From Zygnema cylindricum (lineage: Eukaryota; Streptophyta; Zygnematophyceae; Zygnematales; Zygnemataceae): a stretch of 64,000 nt of DNA. The notes beneath the pieces were generated by a model that searched no databases, was not told the origin of the DNA, and was given only the letters and a program-made list of their open reading frames with translations. Below, piece by piece: positions 48,585 to 59,405 of this stretch. Location: positions 100,039 to 164,038 of the forward strand of contig JBBHKE010000765.1 in NCBI GenBank assembly GCA_037447655.1. The letters are read 5' to 3'. Position numbers and translations under genes: made by a program. Position 1 is the first letter of the stretch, and each line of letters begins with the position of its first letter.

Positions 48585-51029
48585 ATGCCTTCCACATTCT
48601 CTCTCCTCCTCCTTCCCCTCCTAATTCTGACCGTACGTGCGCAAGTGCCTATAGATCCCGGGGATCGCGCCACTCTTATGGCCATAAAGAGATTTATTCA
48701 ATTTGACGATTTTGAATATTACGGATCTTATGATTGGGTCTATGGTTGGGATTTCTCATTTAATTTATGTTATCAATTTGGGGAAGTTTATTGTAATGAA
48801 TTTGAGAAATTTGTCGAAATTAACTTTGATTATTCTAATTTTGATAAGAATTATTCGTTGAAGGGCATACTTTCGCCATTTTTGGGAAACCTTTTGAGTC
48901 TTGAGCGTTTGATTATAATAAATCTTCGGTTTTAGAATGGGATTCCTTTAATTCTTGGGACACTTAAAAACTTAAGTTTTTTGGATTTGTCGCTCAATTA
49001 TCTCGACAGTTCGATTCCGAAAGAATTGACAAATTTGAAAAAGTTAGTAACTTTACAATTATCAAGCAATAAACTTGGAGGAAACATACCAATTTCAATT
49101 GGAGATATGAGTTCTCTCATAAGTCTAAATTTGAGCAGCAATTTCCTAATCGGAGGGGTAAATTTAAAATTCAGTACAAAAAATTATCAAGATATTGATC
49201 TGGGAAAAATTAATAGGACCTATTTCTCTCACTTCCGATATGCCCCCTTTATGCGCTGTTTTGGTAAATAATTGTATTCCTGATAGTTATTTCCCATTTT
49301 CCATTTGCCCAAAAGAGAGTCAAAGATCTGCCACAGAATGCTCCAAATTCTGCAACTTGAATCAAAATGGAGGACCTTGTTCAGGTATCTATTCACTTCC
49401 AATTTCTTTTTCCTTCAAAAAAAAAAAAAACAAAAAAAAAACTGAAACTGAAACTGTTCTAATTGGCATTGTTTATTCTGTATCCAAACACAATGTTTTA
49501 TCATTTAACTTATTTTTTCGTTTAGTTTGTGGTTTGCTTGCTTCTCTTTTTATTCTTTTAACTCAAAGTCTTTCTCTTCTAGTTTGTGTACATTTGATAG
49601 GAGGCCGAACTTTTTCTTCTTTTTTCTTAATTTGATTTATTCATACGCACGTTTACAGTTCCAACACTTATTCATAAATACAAAAAAAAAACCTCATTGT
49701 AGCCTTTTAAAAAACCCTCAAAATTTTAAAGACTCCATTTACTTGTCCCTCTTCTGTCAAAGTCTTTCAATTCATTTTGCCGTATCCCTTCTAAAAGAGC
49801 CATTTTTTGCCTAAAAATGTGGAACCATATACCCTACCCTAAATTGAAAACCAGCCCAATTCAGATTTTCACCAGCTCTACATTTTTTGTTTTTTCCTTT
49901 ACCCATTTGTTTAACCCTAAAACTCTTACAAGAAACCAAACTGAGCGAAAGAGGGGTGGAGGGAGACAGGGCTTGGGATCTGCTCAATAAACGCGACAGG
50001 AGCTTTTTGCACTTGCGACAGGAGTACGCCAAAATCCAATTTTACCTGTTCGGGGTTCCCCAAACTACCACCACCCCCCCCCTAAACTCTCCCTCCCTCC
50101 CCCATTTCGCAATCCTTCACCTCCTCCTTCTCGTCCCCATCCACCGTCTCCTCCGTCCTTAATGCCACCTCCTCTCCCTCTCCCTCCTCTCCCTCGCGGG
50201 CCTCCTCCACCTATCCTTCTTCCACTACCTCCCTCTCCTCAGCCTCCGGTTTCTCAATGCCCTCCTCCCTCTCCTCCTGTCCAGAGCCCTGTCGCCACGG
50301 CTCTACTAAATCTCAAAAGGGGAATCTTATTTGATCCTAATGGGGTTTTGGAATCGTGGGAAGCGGTAATTAAAGTGGGGAAATGGTGTGTTTTGCCGAG
50401 AATCGAGTGCGATAATCTTCAGAATATAGTGGGTTTAATATTACCCACAAAGGGTTTAGTGAGAACGTTGTCTCCCTCCATCGGTAATCTCACTACTCTT
50501 GTAAAATTGGATCTTTCCGATAATTATTTCAGTTCCAATATTCCCTCCACTATAGGGCAATTGGTAAATCTCCAGGAATTGTTTCTCTCCGGAAACGATT
50601 TTTCGAGTGGAGTTTTGCAGAGTATCGGAAATTTGACGGCGTTAAAAAAATTAAGACTCAATCGAAACCGATTAACGGGTACTATTCCACCGAAAATCAG
50701 TAATTTGACCAATCTTCAAGTTCTGGATTTATCGAATAACCAATTTAACGGTTCGCTCCCGAGCTCGATTGGGTCCCTTGTGAATATAACTCAACTGTAT
50801 TTACGAAATAACATGTTAACTGGTTTCCTTCAGATTCAATTTCAGGGTCGAATAGAGCTTTACGTCGACGTTTCGTCGAATTTCCTTTCGGGAACACCAA
50901 AATTAGGGAGGCAAAATATGGATTTTTGTAGCGTTTTTACTCGGATTGAATTGTTTTACTTTGTCGAATGCCACTCTTAGTTGTTATAATGGGGTCCAAC
51001 GTCCAGCTTCCGAATGTGTAAATAGGTAA
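48585..51029 (+). pseudogene. Two-module LRR protein with proline-rich linker, copy 1 (broken)
   Basis: Two exons, 48585-49384 and 50022-51029, by comparison with copy 2. A hydrophobic signal peptide (LLLLPLLILTVRAQ) precedes an LRR cap region, then LRRs and a Cys-rich segment with KFCNLNQNGGPCSG. After the intron comes a proline-rich linker (PPPPILLPLPPSPQPP), then a second LRR module (ATALLNLKRG.. through about five LRRs). No membrane helix or kinase follows, so the intact form would be secreted or wall-associated. Lesions against copy 2: TAG at about 48933 where copy 2 has TAT, loss of one 24-residue LRR, a frame change near 49205, and one extra T near 50938. Family assignment beyond LRR protein is open; the linker recalls extensin-type LRR proteins. 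Confidence 0.75.
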
Positions 51030-51062
51030 TCTATCTATCGCTATTTAATGTAGTTTAGTCTA

Positions 51063-51776
51063 GTAAATAAAGTTCCATGAGGTAAACGAATAGACTGTTG
51101 TTGTCGCACATGTCGGAAGTTTTTTGTAATTATTGAGCGCGGAGTACTAAAGAAAAACCCCACCGAACGTTTACAGCCTGTGCGTAGCCTGCGCGTACAG
51201 TTTTCCATGCGCTGATTTCCATACATGGCCTGTGGAGGGGTCTCGACCAACGGACGCCATTTCGCAAAAGCGAAGTCCTTGAAAGCGCCTCTCTCTCTCC
51301 CTCTCCCACTAACGCGTCTATCTCACAATTCTTGTAATGAAAAAAGGCAAGAAAAGTCTAAAATGAAAGATCTATAAAAAATATTTATTTTGGCTGTCTT
51401 TTAGCTTATTTTGGTGGCAAGTAGAGTGAGAACGAACAAAAAAACAAACTTTGGAAACCATGGCGGAATGTTTTGCAATTTGTGACGTTGACGCTATCAT
51501 AAGTACACGTGACGTCAAAATGTCACAAACCCTAAACATCTACAATGTCACAAGTAGTTAGACGTCTACAACCGTCTCTATTTTGTGAACGTCATCAATT
51601 GTCGTGAGTTTTGTACTCGTCTACAATCGTTTTAAATTACACCCACGTCTACATCCGTCACAATCTAAAGTTACGATTTCATTTCTTTACATACGGATGC
51701 TGTGAAAGTTGTACGGAGAATCTTGGCTAATAAACAAAATAATAAGACTAAGTTTCTGTTACATGCGAAAGTACCC
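51063..51776. mobile_element. PIF/Harbinger-like fragment, GGGTACTTTCGC subfamily (left end missing)
   Basis: Matches 53652-54329 plus the right tail of the element at 53396, starting TAAATAAAGTTCCATGAGG and ending CATGCGAAAGTACCC. About 250 bp of the left side are missing, and the break falls just after the homology of LRR gene copy 1 stops. It preserves the uninterrupted AGACTAAGTTTC site. Confidence 0.88.
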
Positions 51777-51779
51777 TAA

Positions 51780-53225
51780 GGGTCAAGTTCCACCAGTCGT
51801 TTTTGTAATCATACGGCCAACTCTACGGGCTGGGTTAATTGAGGGTGGACTTCCATTAGGCGTCTCAATAGTTGTACGGAAAATTTTGCTGAAGGGCGTG
51901 CTTTCCATTAAGTCGCGTCAGTAAACCAATTTTTATTTGCGTGGCTCAATCTGGTTGGTAACACGTAGGTTAATGCTAGATGCTTAAAATCTTTAAAGAA
52001 TCTTAGAATGCAAAGTCAGAACGCAATATCTGTACGAACGAAGGTAATATCTGTACCAACGGAGGAAATATCTGTACCAGGGAGGTAATTAATGACTCGT
52101 ATAGAGTGCATTAAATGTACTACCCATATTTCAAAACGCATCGACAAAAAGGCGGCGACAAACTTTGAGGGTGGGAGCGTGACGGGACAATTTTGGCGGA
52201 TTCGCAGCCACCTTGGCGAAAGGCACATGGCCCTAGCGACATGTACGCACATACGCGCGCGCTCATCATGGATATTTTTTCCTTTTTCCACGTGGCCAAT
52301 TTTTACTTGTTCTGTCTTTGAGAACCGTCCTCCCTGTGCACGGTCTTAACAAACTCTAGGGTTAGTGACGTGGCATCTCGGATAAAAAGTGTAATAGCAT
52401 CCGACGGTCTGAAAGTACACCTACAACCTTGGACATTTTTCCGTAATGATGTTTTCATTAAAAAAAATAAAATGGTACGGATCTGTACGAAGCGGTACGA
52501 CCCTCAGTAAAATACCCCACTTTTTCGCTAATTGAAGGCCACCCTGAGTCGATGTTCCATCACGAAGAGTCTGTAAACCACGTGTTATACATTAAGTGGA
52601 ACCACGTTGGTTTTGACCGGATGTTTAAAATCTTTTAAAAATCTTCACACCGACAAATTTCACTTCAAATCTTCACTTGCGTGCCATGTACTTGCGTAAC
52701 CAGGTCATAATACGAAAAATATTTTGTACTTTTTGCAAACGTCCGTCTATTACGCCAGCTCATTTTTTAGGGTTCCTATTTTTGAACATTACAAAAATCC
52801 TTTGCTGGAAATAGTGTGACGAACGAACGTTTCTTTAAATAGCGCGACGAAGGACCGATTCGAGATTACTTTTTTTGTTTTCAGTTGCATTTTGAAAGGT
52901 ACATACCATGTGCAAATTTTGTCAGTTTTAGTTGGTTATCCATCGTGACACGTAGCTTAATCGTCCAGCGTGTCGCGATTTTTTTTTTCTGTATCTGCCA
53001 ACCCACCTCCTTGAGGTACGTTGGCACCTACAGAGAAAAATTAAGCGAACGCCTCGCGGATGGATATTCGGCGGTCATTGTCACCTCCAAGACCTTCGGA
53101 GAGTATTGGCAAGATTATCTGTAATGTTGTTTAGCTTATAAAACCAAAATAAGCGGTACGGACTGGTACGGATAGTCGCGGATTTCTGTAAATTACCCCA
53201 CTTTTTGAATGATGGAACTTGACCT
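51780..53225. mobile_element. PIF/Harbinger-like element with nested relative
   Basis: The left end GGGTCAAGTTCCACCAG pairs with GATGGAACTTGACC near 53225, with TAA at 51777-51779 and 53226-53228. About 740 bp remain after removing the insertion 51843-52544. It is homologous to the element at 44336 and abuts the preceding fragment. Confidence 0.85.
51843..52544. mobile_element. PIF/Harbinger-like element nested in the previous one
   Basis: A 702-bp element with ends GGGTGGACTTCCATTAG and TAATTGAAGGCCACCC and TSD TGA at 51840-51842 and 52545-52547. The related outer element at about 44385-44410 shows the uninterrupted site (GGTTAATTCAGTCGATGATC). Confidence 0.9.
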
Positions 53226-53395
53226 TAAGAGCCCCTACTCTATTCGGCGAGGCGGTCCCAGTTAACATGTGGAGACGTCTATTTGTCGTGTTTACTGGCA
53301 CGACGTGTTCCATTATGTCGTGCCATTATGTCGTACCAATAAACATCGTTTCTCAATTATGATTGGCGCCACGTATGCCAGTTTTTAGATTCTTA

Positions 53396-55137
53396 GGGTA
53401 CTTTCGCATGTGCTAAAGTTACAGTTATTTTATGTCTTATTCCTCCATAACTTAGAAAAAAACGAGAAAATCTGCAGCCGTACCAAAAATTTGAAATTAC
53501 CACCGTACAAGTTGCGTTTCCTTGTAACTTTATATGTACTGCAAGTTGTCGTTTAGCGTGAAGTAGTTTGTCGTCTAACGCATTTCGACCCACTTTTGCG
53601 TCCTTCCAGCTCATCTTCAAACTTTATATAAAATCACCTCGAGAGGTGATTTTAAATAAAGTTCCATGAGGTAAACGAATAGGCAGAAGCTGTCGCGCGT
53701 GTCGGAAGTTTTTTACAATTTTTGAGCGCGGATTACCAAAAAAATAACCCACCGAACGTTTAGAGCCCGTGCATACTGTTTTCCATGCGCTGATTTCCGT
53801 ACAGGGCCTGTGGAGGGGGTCTCGACCAACGGACGCCATTTCGCAAAAGCGAAGTCCGTGAAAGCGCCCCTCTGTCTCTCCCTCTCCCACTAACGCGTCT
53901 ATCTCACAATTCTTGAATGAAAAAAGGCAAGAAAGGTATTAAATGAAAGATCTATAAAAAATATTTCTTTTGGCTGTCTTTTAGCTTATTTTGGTGGCAA
54001 GTAGAGTGAAAACGGACGAAAAAACAAAATCTGGAAACTATGGCGGAATGTTTTGGAATTCATGACGTCGACGCTATCATAAGTACACGTGACGTCAAAA
54101 TGTCACAAACCCTAAACAACTACAATGTCACAAGTAGCTAGACGTCTACAACCGTCTCTATGTTGTAAACGTCATCAATTGTCGCGAGTATTGTATTCGT
54201 CTACAATCGTCACAAATTACACCCACGTCTACATCCGTCACAATCTAGAGTTACGATTTCATTCTTTACATACGAATGCTTTGAAATTTCTACGGAGAAT
54301 CTTCGCTAAAAAACAAATAACCAGACTAAGGGTGTGTCCCCATGTGCATAAGTAAGGGTTTTTTCCTGTCGTTTTGCCGTTAAACTTAGCGTCGTACTGC
54401 CTTAGTTGCAACGGCACGAAGGAATCGCAAATTTGTAGAGTACAATTTACGTCATCCGTGAACTTAGGATGTACGAAAAGTTGTCGTCTTGTGCTTTTCG
54501 ACCCACTTCGACGACAAAAAACGTCATCTTCAACCTTATCTTTAAAACACATGCGCGATGTGATTTAAAATTATGTTTTTTCGATTGACAAATAGGAACA
54601 TATTTTTGCACGTGCCGTAAATTTCGACAAAAATCCTACGATTTTCAAGGACAAAGAAAAGTATATAGTTCGCTATGTTTTGTCCGTTTGCGTTCTAATA
54701 CGACAAAGACAAGTACACAATTTGTTTGGATTTGTCCGTTTTAGTCTAGTACGGATTTCTTTTTTTGCAGGGGTCTTCAAATTCCGATGCCATTTCACGT
54801 CGAGCGGACAGGCGACGCGAAGACAAAGCGCATCTTCTTCGACCGTGAAATTGCACAGGCTGGAAGGCGCTACGTCTACAATGTCACGGTAAGACATGCG
54901 ACGTCACACGCAGGTACAAAAAACAACGTGCGACCACAGATTGTAGACGTTGACAACCGTCACAGGTACTGTTGACGTATACAATCGTCACAAGCGTAAG
55001 TTACGATTTCGTCCTTACAGACATAGGGACACTTGAACACCGGGTCCGGCGGATCCGCGCTAAAATACAAAGTAATTTCGCTAAGTTACAAGTACATGGG
55101 GACACACCCTAAGTTTCGGTTACATGCGAAAGTACCC
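53396..55137. mobile_element. PIF/Harbinger-like element, GGGTACTTTCGC subfamily (outer)
   Basis: The ends are GGGTACTTTCGCATGT and ACATGCGAAAGTACCC, with TTA at 53393-53395 and 55138-55140. Removing the nested element at 54330 leaves about 960 bp, close to family F lengths. A short CACCTCGAGAGGTG palindrome lies at about 53635. No transposase is present. Confidence 0.92.
54330..55109. mobile_element. PIF/Harbinger-like element, family Fb copy 2 (inner)
   Basis: A 780-bp element with ends GGGTGTGTCCCCATGT and ACATGGGGACACACCC and TSD TAA at 54327-54329 and 55110-55112. The fragment at 51063-51776 shows the empty site, so the insertion is later than the spread of the outer family. Confidence 0.95.
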
Positions 55138-55922
55138 TTAACATCTAGAAATATTCTTCAAACTGAAAATCTGGACATAATATTTGTACGGGCGGAGGTT
55201 GTTAATGATTTGTACGAAAATTTTGCGACCAGATTTTAATTTTGAAATTGAAAATCAAAATTTCGAAACGTAATGTCAAAAATGCGCCGCAAATATTGAA
55301 GGCACATGGCGTATACGACGTGTTCGGTTATCATCGCCTGATAGTGGTGGATTTTTTTTTTAATTTTAACGTGTACCAATGGTACGCAACCAGTCTGAAG
55401 AATCTCTCCTCGCCGATGAGAGTCTCTTCAAACTGGACGATGTGCGCGATTGCTTAGCGAATCTAAAAAAGTGAAAAATCCAACGGTCGATACTTACGCC
55501 TATAATATTGGAGCCATCCAGTTAACATGTTTCGTCATGTTTCGTCTGACAAAAAAAAAAAATGTGGTACGAATCTGTAAGTAATCGTACGGATTCCAGT
55601 ATTCTCTAATGGAAGTTCACCGTAAGCTTCCCGCCTGTCCTGGTCCATAAAGCTGGGTTGAGATTGAAGTTACGTAACAAAATTCACGTCATACGTGGTG
55701 GCGTACCAGACTATTTATTGTTTTCGATAAAATATTATATTTTATAAAGTATTAAATTTAAATAGGTATTATATATCGTGAATTGCGTCGCGACATATTT
55801 TGTTGGTCCCGGTGCAATATATCAAAGTCTCCGATCGGTCGATATTCAATATATCGAATGTTTAATTTATCGCGATAAAATTTTACCCGATACACAACAT
55901 TAATTTACTGTAGATAGTACAG
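55138..55922. other. Element debris including TATCG-repeat fragment
   Basis: No gene is seen. A right-hand end CTAATGGAAGTTCACC (about 55610) looks like a Tourist-type terminus without a recognised left end. The segment 55740-55912 carries TATCGCGATAAAATTTTACC and CGATACACAACATTAA, related to the RLK-intron foldback at 5256-5606. Confidence 0.5.
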
Positions 55923-57040
55923 TACACCGTCGATCGTATTAAGCATGTAGAAATCATTAGTGTGTAGAATAATTTAGTGTCATGAACATTACACCGTGAA
56001 TCGCTATTAGCGTAATGAAATAAATAGCGTAATAAAACAATTAGCAACATTTACGCTATTTGAGAATGTCGTTTTTTGTGGAAATAATTTTTATTCTAAT
56101 TTTTCGTATACTCTAATTTGTACACTGCTTTGTAAAAATTTTTGGAGCATAATATCTCCACACTAAAATATGTTCATGTACGAAATTGTTCAAATCGTAC
56201 GCCGTCGCGTTTTTTTGACATCCGCGTATGCCGAAAAATATTTACGCAATTACATGTTAGCGCGACTACGGGACAGCATGAATGTTTTTTTTGTACTTTT
56301 CTACTTGAAAAAGTACAAAATAGTACGTCTTTGACAGTCCGTTCACCACACTATTTATAATTGCACTATATTAGAGTCATGAATCCTATTTAATGGGCTA
56401 CTTCAAATATCGTGTAGAAACATTTAGAATGTTTGATTCTATTTGAGAATTTGGCGGAAAAAACAGGGTACCTCAATTAGCGTTCAACACGCTAATAGCG
56501 ATTCACGGTGTAGTTTTGACTTAGAAAAATTCCGAAAAAAAAGTTATACACTAATTTTTCAACGAACGCCAATATGGGTACAGCTGATTTGTCGAGAGGA
56601 TATTCACAGTATTACAGGTAAAAGTACAAATTCTGTCAATTCGTACACTGTCGCATACTTTCACTCTAATTAATTCCTAACTCTAATTTCGGTTTTTTAG
56701 GCAATACGCGACAAATAAATGTACACTAAAACAGGTACAAGTACGAAATCTTATAAATCGTACACCGAATCGTGGTTGTATCCTATTTAGGATTAACTCC
56801 CATTTGGGTATATTTTTTTTGCGATCAATATAACTACACTAATAGATTACAAATGGAACACTAATACTCCGTACACTACACTAATAAAAAATACACAAAT
56901 GTAAATGGTGTACACTAGTTGTTCTTCTCGTAATTTGCGTACAGGAAAAATTAGTATCATTTACCCTATTTTAGGTAAAGCCCTCAAAATATAGGGGCGC
57001 CGAATTAGTGTTCAACACGCTAAATACGATCGACGGTGTA
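55923..57040. mobile_element. TA-superfamily element (family E type) with nested relative
   Basis: The left end TACACCGTCGATCGTATTAA pairs with ATACGATCGACGGTGTA at 57040. A second element of the same superfamily (55990-56512) is inserted near its left end. About 600 bp belong to the outer element. Confidence 0.85.
55990..56512. mobile_element. TA-superfamily element (family E), nested
   Basis: A 523-bp element with ends TACACCGTGAATCGCTATTA and TAATAGCGATTCACGGTGTA and TA at both edges. The interior word CCGTTCACCACACTATTTAT matches the family E copies in the foldback at 22.8 and 24.7 kb. Confidence 0.9.
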
Positions 57041-57265
57041 CTTACACGGTTGCTACAGTAATTTACTGTAGCTACAGGCTATGTACAGTCGCTACAACTG
57101 CATGATATACTTTTGAGAATGTACGGCTATACGGCCATTTTTCTACACGTGGCACTAACATTTTCTGACAGGTTGGAGGCGAATCCACCAGAAAGCCTTT
57201 TGTCGGGAAGATGTCCCCTCGCGCTCCATTGGCCTGCCCTTTGACTTTTTCTATTGTTAAATATT
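57040..57265. repeat. Inverted partner of the 40770-41010 repeat
   Basis: The same blocks in opposite orientation: TACAGTAATTTACTGTAGC, then GCATGATATACTTTTGAG, then GATGTCCCCTCGCGCTCC. The downstream stretch to 57951 shows no clear gene; a minus-strand ORF with several Cys residues (about 57393-57127) is not recognised. Confidence 0.8.
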
Positions 57266-57951
57266 GCCGTACATGTGGTACAATGAGATAGTGCGCTTTT
57301 ACAATCCTGACATTCATAAAGTACGTCAGAAGAACCTTCGACTCTTTTTAGCATCTGACAGCAAGCCTGAAGAGTTTCTATGCCGCCGTACAATTACTGC
57401 CTCCTCCTCACGGGAAACTCGGCCTAAGCATATCGAAACGGATACGACAAACCTACCTACTTCATTCGGAGACAAACGCCGTTGAAAGTGGGGAATAAAA
57501 AGTGATGTCCAAAAGAAGCTAGGCGACAACATGAAAAACGTTAAAATTCATTAAACACGAATATGTACGTACAGGTTCTGCTCATTCTTCTGAAACAGTC
57601 GAACGACAAACATTAGCCGAAAGTCAACAACCGTACGCATGAAGTCTTTGCAAGCTGGTATTGCCAGTGACGCATCCACACATCTCAAAGGGAGTAAACG
57701 GAGTCAAGTACCGTCTAGTACGGTCCAGTGAGGTATGGACAGTTTGAGGAAAATGCCAGGTCAATGAGGAGATGATCCTGGCCCCTCCGAATGATATATC
57801 CTGTGGTAGAATCCAGACGATTGTCTTTTTGACTTGTCAGAAGCATCTTTTGCCCTCTCAGAACTTTAAAGCATAGATGTCCCGTGCGCATATTACGCAC
57901 GGTATAAACTAACGAATACTACGTACGATACGCATCAAACGATGTTGAAAA

Positions 57952-58215
57952 CATTGTTCAAAAGTAGGTGAAAGTAGGCCCATACAATATGTCTATTGTA
58001 TGCAAAACATACAATATGACCTTAAGACCCATATTGTATTCAGACCAATTAATACATTCGGACCAATTTTTTTTTTAAACCGTCAGATTCGGACGATCGG
58101 ACGGTCGCTGATCAAAGTAGCGATCTAAGAAGATCACATGGAAAGCCCATAACACAACTTACGCTAAAGGCGCCTACCAAAGGCCTACCATAAAAACGCC
58201 TACTTTTGAACTATG
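57952..58215. mobile_element. hAT-like MITE, family G copy 5
   Basis: A 264-bp element with ends CATTGTTCAAAAGTAGG and CCTACTTTTGAACTATG and a perfect 8-bp TSD GTTGAAAA at 57944-57951 and 58216-58223. It runs inverted relative to copies 2 to 4. Confidence 0.93.
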
Positions 58216-58223
58216 GTTGAAAA

Positions 58224-58789
58224 GTTAATAAAATGCGTTCCCTACTTTGAACCCGTACAATATTATTACGTACATTTCCGTATATGTCCATAGTTTTTAG
58301 GGTTTTTTAAGGGGGTCTTTGGGTTTTAGGGTACATTTCCGTACATTCTGTATATTGTAATATTATTGCCCCACACTTTTCATAAATGTACGTACAGTGT
58401 TCTGCATTTTCCGTACTTCTACGGTTATATATTTAAGTATTTCAGGGTTTGTAGAGTACATTTTTGTACATTCCCGTATGTTTCGTACTGCTGCGTTACA
58501 TTTTTGTACATATTTGTACAGATTCTGTATGTTCCGTATAAAAACGTACATTTCGTTTAAATTTCCGTACTTTCAAATATTTTTTAAGGATTTTCTATGA
58601 TTTCTCTTTCCGTACGTGTTCGTACATGTCCGTACAGTGACATCTACAAGAATTTTTACGAAAAGTATGGAATCGACGAATACTACGTAATTTTCGTAAA
58701 AAAGTTGAAAACCGTACGAATTGGACATCAACGCTTTAAAGCGATGTCGTCATATATGGCGAGTTTAGCAAAATTTCTTTTTTAGCAAT
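58224..58789. other. GTAC-rich intergenic stretch
   Basis: No gene or element ends are recognised. Words such as GTACATTT, CCGTAC and TTCCGTAC recur many times, and short inverted matches between them give spurious ORFs on both strands. Confidence 0.5.
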
Positions 58790-59405
58790 TCTATTTCCAG
58801 ACATTTGAAAGGAATATCAACCAATCAGAGTGATAAAACGAAAATTCAGCTGTTTGACCGCAGAAGTATAAGATAATCGAAGATACAGTACAGTACTGTA
58901 ATATTGGCAAAAATTTGAAGCGAGTGTGACCATAGAAATTTCGTCGCATTCTGCCGTGACGCGACGAGTAAAAAATAGTAGCCGGCAAAGATTAGCCGGT
59001 ACAGTACTGTAGTGTTCTTCCTGAATACTTCGCCAAAGCGGTCGGCAGAGTACGTCCGTACGCTGATTGAGTTGCATAAATAAATGGTCGGCTGACAGCT
59101 GTAAACCCTAGAGTCTGTACGGCAGAATAGGTCTGGTGAGGGGAGCCGCAAAAATGCACGAATCGAGGGTTCTGTTTCGCAGCCAATCCCGAAAGGCACT
59201 TCGGGGGAAAAAAACTTTTGCGGAGAGCGAAAGAAAGATAAAATCTATGATTGGCCGTACCGCACGCCACGCCCCCGCCCTTAACACTTTCGTCAAAAAA
59301 CGTCCCAAAACTGTACGTGGGACGAGACAATTACCCTCTCCCTAAACCTTCCCCCTCCCCCTCCCCATCCCCCTCCGCCTCCCCCTCCCCCTTCCCCTTC
59401 CAAAA

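Noticed and set aside
57127-57393. Cys-rich minus-strand ORF as a zinc-finger gene
   Set aside because: Overlaps the dispersed inverted repeat, and the Cys spacing does not fit a known finger.
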